Origin: GWF2-33-9 sp964500435
Lineage (GTDB): Bacteria > Bacteroidota > Ignavibacteria > Kapaibacteriales > UBA2268
DNA length: 64,000 bases
Direction of reading: 5' to 3'
NCBI GenBank assembly: GCA_964500435.1
Contig: CAZCNL010000013.1
Span: 1-64,000, forward strand
Shown in pieces: positions 44,964 to 53,827 of the stretch (its first letter is position 1; each line of letters opens with the position of its first letter). A program made the position numbers and the translations under genes. The notes below the pieces were generated by a model. That model saw nothing but the letters and a program-made list of their open reading frames with translations. It did not search any database and had not been told where the DNA came from.

Positions 44964-46706
44964 TTAAAAGTTTAGTATAAATCTTGCCATCGGTATGAAT
45001 ATACTATCGTTTTCCCATGCTCTTGGAGCATCTGCAAAGGCTTTAAAATATCCTTTTGCATCTAATCTTAAGTATGCCTTATTTGTTATTAAAGGTATTT
45101 GTAACCATAAATTTGCATATAAAGCTTCATCGAAATATTGCAATGAGCCACCAAATGGAGTGGATAATTCTTTTGCCATAAAGTCGATTTTCCCCATAAT
45201 TCCGCCCGAAGTAATTGTTTCGGATTTATGATATTTTAGTTCAGCAATATGTGTTTCGGGATCCATTCCTTTTTTGTAATTCCATTTTTCCACAGAATAA
45301 ACTGCTCCACCCATTCCAAAACGTAAAATATAATCTTCATCTACTGATATTCCGAATGTGTAAAGTACTGTAGCATTTGCTCTTATCATATAATCATCAT
45401 CACCTGGTCTATATTCATAAACTTCAGGGTCTGTATTTCGATTTTTATAATCTGCTGGATGTGCATCACTGAACACATAAGCACCGCTTATGTGGAATAT
45501 TCCACTCGCTGGCATCAATAAAATAGGAAAGTCGATTGATGTTGCTAATCCGACTCCACCATAGGTCAATTTTCTATCGACTGAAAATGCATCTTTTGCC
45601 ATTGAAGACCAACCGTTAGTTGGTAATATAATACCAAGTTTTGTTCCTTGCCATAATGCGCTTGCTGTAATTCGTTCACTCCATAAAGATGGTATTGATA
45701 CATCTTCGATTCCATATTTCAACTCAAATCCAAACTTGGGTAAATTTGAATTGGTTACTGTATTAATAGTATCTGCAGTTCCATCTTCATAGACATTAAT
45801 TTCAGGTTCGTATTTTGTCCATCTTATTAAATCTGGGCTAACTATTAATTCATTTTTCACCATATCCATATTATTTGGCTGCCCTTCGGATACTTGTAAG
45901 AATTTTTGAACATCTTTTGGTGTTACTTCATATTTGTTTTTTACAAGTGAATTCGAAACACCATAGCGTTTTGGTGCAAATCTTAAAAATGTACCAATGC
46001 CTTGAGCTTCGAGTGTTTTATTTTCGATATTGTTTTGTCGGAAAGCATTTAGTACTAAATCATACAAATTATTAGCTCGGTATTCGGACGCATTTAATTC
46101 AAAGCTTTTTAATTCAGGATATGTATAGACATTGTTTGGTGATGGGGCATCGATATTTTTTTCGAGCATCTCATTATCTTCTGTAGACACAATCAATCCG
46201 AGTATTATGTTCGGCTCGACTTGGTCAGGAGACATTCTCGTTGTTATTGCATAAGCAGAACGTATTTGCTTAACTGGTCCTGATATTTTCTTTGCGTAGT
46301 AGTTATAAATACAATCTAAGTCAGGTGGAATTACCATACCTCTACTTAACATATCTCTTCGTACTTGAGATATGGAATTTCCTTCTTTCACTGCATTATC
46401 AACGTAGTTAAGAATGGATTTTTCTCCCTTTTTGATACAATCATCAGCTTCTGCATTGTCTGCTCCGACGTTATTGTCAGCGGATTCCTTTGCTTTAATT
46501 GCATTCCGAACATCCTTTACATCTTTTATTTTATAAATGGATATTTCGGAAAACCGATAATTTTTGAATTTCGAAAAAATACTTTCAAGACGGACTCTAA
46601 ATCCTTCATCTCCTCCTTGAGCCAAAATTGGAATTGAACTTAGGAAGAATACAACAAGTAAACTTGTTGCAACTATCAAAGTTTTTTTATTCATACTTCT
46701 TACCAT
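44964..46706 (-). CDS. Exported outer-membrane-like protein (envelope locus, first paralog)
   Basis: A 580-aa protein. The signal peptide is IVATSLLVVFFLSSIPILAQ; an alternative ATG at 46694 (MNKKTLIV) would shorten the N-terminus by four residues and is about as likely. Residues about 25-300 are a soluble domain with charged helices and a CIKKG/DLDCIYNYY cysteine pair. About 310-580 is beta-strand-rich with the final strand ending in Phe, a common outer-membrane barrel signal. The C-terminal half resembles the 478-aa downstream paralog. The family is not recognised. It follows the GldM-like gene after a 112-base gap that contains a strong hairpin. Confidence 0.65.
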   Translation of the reverse strand: MVRSMNKKTLIVATSLLVVFFLSSIPILAQGGDEGFRVRLESIFSKFKNYRFSEISIYKIKDVKDVRNAIKAKESADNNVGADNAEADDCIKKGEKSILNYVDNAVKEGNSISQVRRDMLSRGMVIPPDLDCIYNYYAKKISGPVKQIRSAYAITTRMSPDQVEPNIILGLIVSTEDNEMLEKNIDAPSPNNVYTYPELKSFELNASEYRANNLYDLVLNAFRQNNIENKTLEAQGIGTFLRFAPKRYGVSNSLVKNKYEVTPKDVQKFLQVSEGQPNNMDMVKNELIVSPDLIRWTKYEPEINVYEDGTADTINTVTNSNLPKFGFELKYGIEDVSIPSLWSERITASALWQGTKLGIILPTNGWSSMAKDAFSVDRKLTYGGVGLATSIDFPILLMPASGIFHISGAYVFSDAHPADYKNRNTDPEVYEYRPGDDDYMIRANATVLYTFGISVDEDYILRFGMGGAVYSVEKWNYKKGMDPETHIAELKYHKSETITSGGIMGKIDFMAKELSTPFGGSLQYFDEALYANLWLQIPLITNKAYLRLDAKGYFKAFADAPRAWENDSIFIPMARFILNF

Positions 46707-46734
46707 TTTTTTCTTTTAATTTATTTTTTGTTTT

Positions 46735-46768
46735 TCTTCGGTGCTTTGATTTTTCAAAACACCGAAGA
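46735..46768. other. Hairpin in the GldM-like/OMP intergenic gap
   Basis: TCTTCGGTG (46735-46743) pairs with CACCGAAGA (46760-46768); an inner TTTG/CAAA pairing extends the stem. On the minus mRNA it is not followed by a T-tract, so a processing or stability element fits better than a terminator. Confidence 0.55.
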
Positions 46769-46818
46769 GTTTAATTTTAGTCATTATTATTTATGTTATC
46801 AAAAATGATACCTAATTT

Positions 46819-49107
46819 TTATTTCTTGCGTTGACGACCTTTTTCTGGTTCAAAGTTGATTGGAATTTGAACGTTTACTTTCTTTGGTTCAGAGCGAACA
46901 CCATTTACTGGGTTTATTGCAACTGCTTGTAAATTAACGCTAATTGTTCCTCGAACTTTAGTTTGTCCACGTTCTGGTTTTCCGCTCATTTCAAGTAATA
47001 ATGTATAATTATTTTCTGGGTCGCCATCGATTGATGGTTCAATTGAGAAATTATAACCATTTAATCCATCGATAACTTGTGCTTCACCAGCCACTGATAC
47101 TTCAATTTTAGCATCTTTATCTGTACCTGTTCCTGGTTTACTTACTGCAATGTTTGAAACAATTATTTTCATCTTTGTTGCTGTTCCAGAAACATCTGTC
47201 ATCATTCCTCTTAAAATAATGTTTGGCTCTTCTTGTTTGATAGGAACTGTTTTACTTGGGAAGAGGTCAACTTCTGTACCCGTGAATGGTTGCACCCAAG
47301 TAATTTTCAAGGTTAATTTGCTTGCGGGTGGTTTCAATTGCAATCCATTTTCTGGAGATATTGTTAATCCATGAACTGGTGGACGTTGTGATTCTTGATC
47401 TGTCGATAAGTATATTCTAAATTGTTCAGGCTTAATTTTTCCGCCGGATGTTGGTATTGCATTTAATGATACTGGCAATCCATAATATGCATAAGATTCT
47501 AACCTGTTATTTATTTCAGCAACACTTTCTTTTGTCAATGATGTTGGGAATATTTCTAATTGAATATTTGTTGGTTGTGATTGTTTTCCAGTTAATTTAT
47601 GAATTATTTCAACTTTATATTTTCCAGGTGAAAGTGTTGTACTTGTTGTTGCCAAATAATCACGTGAACCACCCTTAATTGGTTTTGTTGCACCCGAACC
47701 CGGAATTTCATCCATTGGTTTCAATACTAATCTATCAACAATTGCACCTTTTGCATCGATGACTTTTCCTTCTAATTGGTTTTGTCCTTCTTGATATGGT
47801 CCCATAGTGAACTGGAATGCTGCCGGCAGTTTGTCAAAGCTTGCTATGTAATCTGGCACAGTTACTGTTGGTTCAGCAACATTTGGTTTTGGAGTAATTA
47901 CACGTATATTGAATTCGATATTTCCTTTGTTTTGATCGAAGTTTGCTGATTGACCTGGTGATAATAATCTAACTATATATCCATAAAGATTCAAGCTATT
48001 AATTACTTCATTAGCATTGTCTTCAGCCTTTGCAGCAATTATTGCTTGATTGAGCATATCCATAAATTTTTCGATATTTCCTTCTTTAAATAAAATATCT
48101 GCTGAAGGTGGATTATATTTTTCTAACTTATTTGTCAATTCTTTCAATACGCTGCGTAAATCTTTAACGCTTAATTGAACTGTACCGATATTAACAGTTG
48201 CATCGTCAGCAATATCTTCGGCGGATAAACCACCTCGAATACCTAATATTCTATTTGTTCTTGATACAAAGCGTAATTTATACCAACCTGCTTTATTTTG
48301 AGGTTGAAAATTAACTACGAAATCACGTTTTACTAAACCACCTTTTTTATCAAATCCTTCACGCAAAGTTTCTTCTTTTGAATAAAAGAAGCCACTATCT
48401 GCAGGCATATTATTTGGGACTAAAGTAGGACCAACTCTTTTAGTTAAGTTGGGTGGATAAACAGGTTGAATTGATTCGGGACGAACATTTTTTAAATCGA
48501 GTTGATTGAATGTAGCATCTTCATCTAATTGCAATTCAGTCATAGATAAAAATTCCCACGCAGAACCTGTGGAATTTTCAGCTTCAACGAATTGACCAGG
48601 TTGGAAAGATGACAAATCAATCTTTTTCTTTTTCAATTCATCTTCAGTTGGGAAAGGAGGAGGACCAGCCGGGTCAGCACTCGGATTGAAAAATATTTGA
48701 TATTGAATTTGTTCAACGTTCGCTAACTTAACAAGTTTTTGAAGTCGTAGATTAAATTCTTTGTCTGATTCACCTTCTTTTTTCTTCAAATCTGCGCTTA
48801 CGTCAGAAACGCCGACTTGGACAATATATTTACGATTAGGTTTTAAATCAGCACCAAGGACATCTTTTATATTAATACCGGCTGGCGGTATTGTAATTTC
48901 GTCTTGTGGACGAGTATTGATTCCTTCTGTTCCAGCGCCGGATTGAAGCTGTGAAAGAATACTTTCTACTATTTTCATTGTTTCTTTTTGCTTACTTGCA
49001 AGATGTTCTTCAGCTTCATCACGCTCAACAATAATAATTAATAACTCAAGCACTACGGCAAGATATAATACAAAGTATACCTTCCCTGCTCCACCACCTT
49101 TTGACAT
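46819..49107 (-). CDS. GldM-like inner-membrane protein with large periplasmic region
   Basis: A 762-aa protein. A short cytoplasmic Gly/Lys start is followed by one transmembrane helix (about 10-27, VYFVLYLAVVLELLIIIV) with a glutamate (Glu21) inside it, a helical stalk (about 28-55), then several beta-sandwich-like periplasmic domains to the end. This is the architecture of GldM/PorM, the periplasm-spanning part of the T9SS and gliding motor, but sequence identity is not obvious, so the call is by architecture. No GldL-like partner lies next to it. The ATG is preceded by a strong TGGAGG Shine-Dalgarno. It heads the locus with two OMP-like proteins and a VWA-OmpA protein. Confidence 0.6.
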   Translation of the reverse strand: MSKGGGAGKVYFVLYLAVVLELLIIIVERDEAEEHLASKQKETMKIVESILSQLQSGAGTEGINTRPQDEITIPPAGINIKDVLGADLKPNRKYIVQVGVSDVSADLKKKEGESDKEFNLRLQKLVKLANVEQIQYQIFFNPSADPAGPPPFPTEDELKKKKIDLSSFQPGQFVEAENSTGSAWEFLSMTELQLDEDATFNQLDLKNVRPESIQPVYPPNLTKRVGPTLVPNNMPADSGFFYSKEETLREGFDKKGGLVKRDFVVNFQPQNKAGWYKLRFVSRTNRILGIRGGLSAEDIADDATVNIGTVQLSVKDLRSVLKELTNKLEKYNPPSADILFKEGNIEKFMDMLNQAIIAAKAEDNANEVINSLNLYGYIVRLLSPGQSANFDQNKGNIEFNIRVITPKPNVAEPTVTVPDYIASFDKLPAAFQFTMGPYQEGQNQLEGKVIDAKGAIVDRLVLKPMDEIPGSGATKPIKGGSRDYLATTSTTLSPGKYKVEIIHKLTGKQSQPTNIQLEIFPTSLTKESVAEINNRLESYAYYGLPVSLNAIPTSGGKIKPEQFRIYLSTDQESQRPPVHGLTISPENGLQLKPPASKLTLKITWVQPFTGTEVDLFPSKTVPIKQEEPNIILRGMMTDVSGTATKMKIIVSNIAVSKPGTGTDKDAKIEVSVAGEAQVIDGLNGYNFSIEPSIDGDPENNYTLLLEMSGKPERGQTKVRGTISVNLQAVAINPVNGVRSEPKKVNVQIPINFEPEKGRQRKK

Positions 49108-49232
49108 TTATGCCTCCAATAATTTCATTTTTTATTTTCAGAAAAAAAGAATTTTGAAATTTACTTTTTTAGATTTTTTAAAACTAATAATTTATTTTCA
49201 ATTTTCATAAACAAACTTTAAAAAATATTAAC

Positions 49233-49284
49233 AATACGATTAAAATCGTATTTCTTTGTAGTAATAAAAGTTACATTTATGTAA
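49233..49284. repeat. Two palindromes in the divergent regulatory region
   Basis: AATACGAT-taaa-ATCGTATT (49233-49252, 8-bp arms) and TTACAT-tt-ATGTAA (49271-49284, 6-bp arms). Both are operator-like dyads between divergent genes; no regulator is identified. Confidence 0.5.
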
Positions 49285-49418
49285 AAGCAATCACGTTTTT
49301 CAGAAATTACATAAATTTTAAACATTTCACCTTTAATATTAGTTTTTTATAACAAATAAATAATTTAACTTTATGAAATTTCTTTTTTATAACAATTATA
49401 AAATTACAAAATAAATTA

Positions 49419-49451
49419 TTGCAAAATAACAGAAAATTATTATTAATTTTG
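49419..49451 (+). promoter_or_regulatory. Bacteroidota-type promoter of mreB
   Basis: TTG (49419-49421), a 22-base spacer and TAATTTTG (49444-49451), 43 bases before the ATG. Confidence 0.5.
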
Positions 49452-49493
49452 TAATTACAAAAAAATAAATTTTTCAATTTTAATTTTAATGCA

Positions 49494-50519
49494 ATGCCAT
49501 TTTTTCGATTATTCTCCAACGACCTTGCTATTGATTTAGGTACAGCAAACACTTTAATTTGGATGCCCGGTAAAGGAATTATATTAGATGAACCTTCGGT
49601 TGTAGCATTTGATAGGTCAACAAAGCATATCCTTGCAATTGGAAAAGAAGCCCAAACAATGATTGGCAAGACTCACAAAGATATAAAAGTAATTAGACCG
49701 CTTAGAGATGGTGTAATTGCAGATTTCGAAATTGCCGAGGGAATGTTGCGTGCTTTTATTCATAAAGTAACTAAAAATTGGCAGCCTCCTCGACGTGTTG
49801 TTATTGGTGTTCCATCGGGTATTTCAGAAGTTGAAAAACGTGCTGTTCGTGATAGCGCCGAGCATGCCGGTGCCCGTGAAGTTCATCTAATTGCTGAACC
49901 GATGGCTGCTGCAATTGGTATAGGAATGGATGTTCATCAGTCTGTGGGGAATATGATTGTGGATATCGGTGGCGGGACTTCCGAAATTGCTGTTATTTCT
50001 CTTGCTGGGATTGTTGTTGATTTATCATTACGTATTGCAGGAAATGTTTTAAATAATCATATCATTCAATTTTTCCGCAGAACACACAATCTTTTAATAG
50101 GAGAACGCACTGCCGAAGTTATCAAACATCAAGCTGGTTCAGCTGCCCCTTTAGATGAGGAACTCGATATAGAAGTTCGTGGACGGGACCTTGTTACTGG
50201 TGTCCCTAAAATGATTGTAGTTTCATCTATTGATATTCGCAATGCACTTTCCGAACCAATCTCGGAAATTGTTAATGGTATTTTACGACTTTTAGAACAA
50301 ACTCCACCCGAACTCGCTGCTGACATTCTCGAACGTGGCATTTTCTTGTCCGGTGGTGGTGCCTTGTTGAAAGAATTAGATAAACGTATTTCCAAAGAAA
50401 CAGGTATGGCTGTTTACATTGCAGAAGAACCTTTACAAGCCGTTGCAAGAGGTACCGGCAAAGTACTCGAAAATTTATCTTATTATTCTCCTGTTTTAAT
50501 TAAAAATACTCGATATTAA
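49494..50519 (+). CDS. mreB: Rod shape-determining protein MreB
   Basis: A 341-aa bacterial actin that forms membrane-bound filaments guiding peptidoglycan synthesis. Actin-fold nucleotide motifs are visible: phosphate-1 LAIDLGTANTLIW (about 12-24), phosphate-2 MIVDIGGGTSEIAVISL (about 155-170), and the adenosine site IFLSGGGALLKELD. The N-terminal MPFFRLFSNDL has the amphipathic character used for membrane binding. Length is standard (about 335-347). Here it stands alone, separated from mreC/mreD and on the opposite strand. Confidence 0.98.
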   Translation: MPFFRLFSNDLAIDLGTANTLIWMPGKGIILDEPSVVAFDRSTKHILAIGKEAQTMIGKTHKDIKVIRPLRDGVIADFEIAEGMLRAFIHKVTKNWQPPRRVVIGVPSGISEVEKRAVRDSAEHAGAREVHLIAEPMAAAIGIGMDVHQSVGNMIVDIGGGTSEIAVISLAGIVVDLSLRIAGNVLNNHIIQFFRRTHNLLIGERTAEVIKHQAGSAAPLDEELDIEVRGRDLVTGVPKMIVVSSIDIRNALSEPISEIVNGILRLLEQTPPELAADILERGIFLSGGGALLKELDKRISKETGMAVYIAEEPLQAVARGTGKVLENLSYYSPVLIKNTRY

Positions 50520-50634
50520 TTAATATCTAATAATCAGTATTATTTACAATCTAAGTTAGAATATTTATTTAATTTGAATTAAAATATCAAATTATTTTTT
50601 GTAAATTTACTTTTTTAAAAAAGTTATTCTTTGG

Positions 50635-51267
50635 ATGTTAAAAAATTTTTTATATATTTTGATTGTTGTGTTTTTAACTACTTTTTTAAGTAATAAGAAA
50701 TTATCAGCCCAAGACGAAGATATTATCATTGATTGTAACTACAACTTTAATGAGGCAATTCAAGGAACAACGGCACCAAAAGAAATTATCGATAATTTAA
50801 TTTTGCTTGATGTGGAATATTACTCGTTTGATAATAAATTACATCGTGGACAATTAGTAATACACAAAAATTTAAAAGATGATATTCTATATATTTTTAA
50901 TATAATTAAAAATAAAAAGTTCCCAATCGAGAAAGTCATACCAATAGTTAAATACAATTGGTCAGACGACGCTTCTATGGCTGATAATAATACTTCTGCA
51001 TTTAATTATCGTAAGGTCGCTGGTAAAAATTCCTTATCAAATCATTCTTTTGGCATAGCAATTGATATAAATCCTTTTCAAAATCCAGCAATTTATTCAG
51101 ATGGAAACATTTCACCAAAAGGTGCAAGTTATGATACTAAAAAAGCAGGCACAATCGACGAGAAATCTTTTATAACGATTGAATTCAAAAAATTAGGATG
51201 GACTTGGGGCGGTGATTGGAACTCTCTGAAGGATTATCAACATTTTCAAAAAGTTATGAAGGAGTAG
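50635..51267 (+). CDS. Exported M15-family peptidase (VanY/endolysin-like)
   Basis: A 210-aa zinc peptidase with a signal peptide (LKNFLYILIVVFLTTFLS). The zinc ligands of the M15 fold can be read as His137 and Asp144 in SNHSFGIAIDINP and His203 in DYQHFQK, with Asp194 near the end in WGGDWNS. Relatives cut D-Ala-D-Ala or L-Ala-D-Glu bonds in peptidoglycan peptides. It acts in the periplasm, and its position between mreB and the PAS protein fits cell-wall work. The PAS gene follows 7 bases later with an AAGGAG inside this gene's end. Confidence 0.88.
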   Translation: MLKNFLYILIVVFLTTFLSNKKLSAQDEDIIIDCNYNFNEAIQGTTAPKEIIDNLILLDVEYYSFDNKLHRGQLVIHKNLKDDILYIFNIIKNKKFPIEKVIPIVKYNWSDDASMADNNTSAFNYRKVAGKNSLSNHSFGIAIDINPFQNPAIYSDGNISPKGASYDTKKAGTIDEKSFITIEFKKLGWTWGGDWNSLKDYQHFQKVMKE

Positions 51268-51274
51268 TTAGTTT

Positions 51275-53296
51275 ATGAGCGAAATTGAATTATTGAAACA
51301 AAAAATAGATGAACTAACAAAAGAAAATGAAGCGTTAAAAGAAGAATTAAAAGATGCAAAAAGGTTAAAAGAACAAGTTGCAAATCAAACAATTGAAATC
51401 GAACAACAATTAAACGAATTAACGAACATTCGTTATACACTTGAATTGCAAAACCACGAACTCAAACGGACAAATTACGAAAATCAACTTTTGCTAAATA
51501 AATTTAATGCTTTATTCAATTTTGCTCCTGTTGGCTTTTTACTTGTTGATGAAGATTTCATTATAATCGAATCAAATAGAACCTCAGAAGCAATTTTTGA
51601 AAAAAATTATTTAGATTTGATTGGAATTAATATCTTTTTTATTACTCCACAAAATTTCAAAGAACAATTCGAAAATATTATAAAATTACCAAAAGAAGAA
51701 ATTAATAATTCTTTTATCAGGTTTGAAATAAACTTCAATGGAAAAATTAAATACTTGCGTGCAGATTTAAGAATCTTAGAAAATATATTCGAATCAAGAA
51801 AATTTGTTTTATTTTCTCTTGTTGATTTAAGCGAAATTATATATTACCAAAAGTTATTAGAAGAAAGTGAAAATAAATTCCGAAGCATTTTCGAGCAATC
51901 CCCTGTGGGAATTTATCGTACGACACCGGACGGCAAAGTTTTACTTGGAAACAAAAAATTAGTCGAAATGCTTGGCTATAATTCATTCGAAGATTTAGAA
52001 AAATTGAATTTAGAAGCAGATGATTATCCAATGAAACAATCACGCAATGCTTTTAAAGAAAGAATTGAAAAAACAGACGAAGTTATTGGAGATGTATATA
52101 CTTGGTACCGAAAAGATGGCAGTTCAATTATTGTCCGTGATTCCACTAAAGTAATTAAAGACGAAAATGGTAATGTTTTGTATTATCAAGGTGTCATCGA
52201 AGATATTACTGAAAAAGAGTATTTGAAAGAAACACTTGAAGTTATTATCAATTCTATTTCGGATTTGTTTATTATATTTGACGAAAACGGAACGTACTTG
52301 GAAATTTACACCGCTGTTCAAGATAATTTGTATAGGGAAAAAGATGAATTGCTCGGAAAGAGGTTAGACGAAGTATTTCCAGAGGAAATGGCAAATTATT
52401 TTTTGACTGCAATTCAATCGACATTGGAAGATAATCGACCAGTAATAATTAATTATGATTTAGATACATTAAGCGGCAAAAAAAGTTTCGAAGCAATTTT
52501 AACCCCGATAAAATTAAAGAGTTTGAGTGATAAAACATTAGTAATATTTGATGCTCGAGATATTACTGAACGCAAAAAAATTGAGATGGTACTTGTACAA
52601 TCAAGTTACGAAAAAGATTTATTATTTAGTGTGATTTCATACGACTTGCGTGATCCAATTACTTCTTTAATTACAACTGCGGATATTTTCACAAATTATT
52701 ACGAGAAATTAACTCCTGAACAATTAAAAAATTACATTTTCCAACTAAGCCAAGAAATTTACACCTTGAAAAATTTAATTGATAATTTAATGGATTGGTC
52801 GAAATCTCAATCAGGCAAACTCGAATTTGTTCCCGAATTAACAGACTTATATAATTTAGTCGAAGGTGCTACTCTTGTTTATTTCAACCTTGCAAAAAGC
52901 AAAAACTTAAATATTATATCTTCAATACAACCCAGAACTTATTGTTTTGTGGATAGATTTATGATTTCATCAGTCCTCAGAAACTTACTTGCAAATGCAA
53001 TTAAATATTCATATCCAGATACAACAATCAGTATATCAATAGAAGAACTCAAAAATTATTATAAAATTTCAATTACAGATTCTGGTGTTGGAATTGAAGA
53101 ATCAAAGATTGCTTCTATTTTTGATGATAATGAATCTTATAGTTTAGGAATTGATAAGAAACGCACTCAAGGTCTTGGTTTGCACATATGCAAGAAATTT
53201 GTTGAAAGAAATAAGGGTGAAATTTCTATTCAAAGTGAATTTGGAAAATGGACAACTATCTCTTTCACAGTACCAAAACCAGATTCAATTCCTTAA
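51275..53296 (+). CDS. PAS-domain histidine-kinase-like protein with Tyr at the phospho-acceptor site
   Basis: A 673-aa cytoplasmic protein: N-terminal coiled coil (1-75), three PAS domains (about 76-190, 200-315, 320-435), a DHp-like helical region (440-520) and a HATPase_c domain (530-670). The ATPase is intact: N-box LRNLLANAIKYS, G1 DSGVGIEESK and G2 TQGLGLHIC. But the H-box reads ISYDLRDP, so the usual His is Tyr456 (codon TAC at 52640-52642). Autophosphorylation on that residue is not expected. It may be a pseudokinase, an ATP-gated sensor, or a phosphatase-type partner. No transmembrane segment is seen. It appears co-transcribed with the M15 peptidase. Confidence 0.85.
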   Translation: MSEIELLKQKIDELTKENEALKEELKDAKRLKEQVANQTIEIEQQLNELTNIRYTLELQNHELKRTNYENQLLLNKFNALFNFAPVGFLLVDEDFIIIESNRTSEAIFEKNYLDLIGINIFFITPQNFKEQFENIIKLPKEEINNSFIRFEINFNGKIKYLRADLRILENIFESRKFVLFSLVDLSEIIYYQKLLEESENKFRSIFEQSPVGIYRTTPDGKVLLGNKKLVEMLGYNSFEDLEKLNLEADDYPMKQSRNAFKERIEKTDEVIGDVYTWYRKDGSSIIVRDSTKVIKDENGNVLYYQGVIEDITEKEYLKETLEVIINSISDLFIIFDENGTYLEIYTAVQDNLYREKDELLGKRLDEVFPEEMANYFLTAIQSTLEDNRPVIINYDLDTLSGKKSFEAILTPIKLKSLSDKTLVIFDARDITERKKIEMVLVQSSYEKDLLFSVISYDLRDPITSLITTADIFTNYYEKLTPEQLKNYIFQLSQEIYTLKNLIDNLMDWSKSQSGKLEFVPELTDLYNLVEGATLVYFNLAKSKNLNIISSIQPRTYCFVDRFMISSVLRNLLANAIKYSYPDTTISISIEELKNYYKISITDSGVGIEESKIASIFDDNESYSLGIDKKRTQGLGLHICKKFVERNKGEISIQSEFGKWTTISFTVPKPDSIP

Positions 53297-53359
53297 TATG
53301 TAAACTATTGTTTAATAGTAAAATAATATTCGCTCAAAATAAACCTTTATTTTGAAAAA

Positions 53360-53827
53360 TTATAAAGAAGGATAATCACTGTTAATTTGATTATTTTTCA
53401 AAAAATCACGGAAAACATAATAAAGATTGCCATTTTCATCAACTTCCGCCCGAGCCAATCCATTAGTAACAGAAGTAGCCAAAAGTTCTTGTGCTTGTTC
53501 GAATGTAACTTTTAAATCAATCATTAAATCGGCAATTTTAATAATTCCATTGCTTGCCCGTGCCAATCTCAAAATAGCATTTTGTATTTCTAATTCCTTA
53601 AATTCTTTTAATTCTTTAATTCCTTTTTTTCTTATGAAATAACCTAAAATGATAGGCATCACCCCAAAACCAAGCGTAACTGCAATCCCGATTCCTATGT
53701 CATTTGCATAATTTGGTGGATTATGAAAAGCTTCATTTACAGTTGCGACTGAAAATACGGCAGCATTGAAAATACCTAATCCAATTAGAAAATCACCAAA
53801 ACTTTTTTTTAATTTTTTAAAATACAT
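53360..53827 (-). CDS. Small membrane protein with C-terminal winged-helix-like domain
   Basis: A 155-aa protein. Two hydrophobic segments (about 12-32, FLIGLGIFNAAVFSVATV, and about 44-62, IGIGIAVTLGFGVMPIILGYF) are followed by a small soluble domain (about 78-150). IIKIADLMIDLKVTFEQAQELL looks like the helices of a winged helix, with a wing EVDENGNLYYVF. It resembles the middle and first segments of the 451-aa membrane protein at 22810. The ATG follows directly after the pdxB stop (TAA-ATG). The function is not known. Confidence 0.6.
   Translation of the reverse strand: MYFKKLKKSFGDFLIGLGIFNAAVFSVATVNEAFHNPPNYANDIGIGIAVTLGFGVMPIILGYFIRKKGIKELKEFKELEIQNAILRLARASNGIIKIADLMIDLKVTFEQAQELLATSVTNGLARAEVDENGNLYYVFRDFLKNNQINSDYPSL

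Larger units (their letters stand above)
49108..49493. other. Divergent intergenic region between GldM-like gene and mreB
   Basis: A 386-base AT-rich gap with no gene. It contains a perfect dyad AATACGAT/ATCGTATT (49233-49252), a palindrome TTACATTTATGTAA (49271-49284) and a further TTACATAAA (49307-49315). The mreB promoter lies at its right end. Confidence 0.6.

Noticed and set aside
49307..49669. 120-codon minus-strand frame overlapping mreB
   Set aside because: It is antisense to the mreB start and runs through the AT-rich intergenic gap; composition is low-complexity Lys/Phe/Asn.
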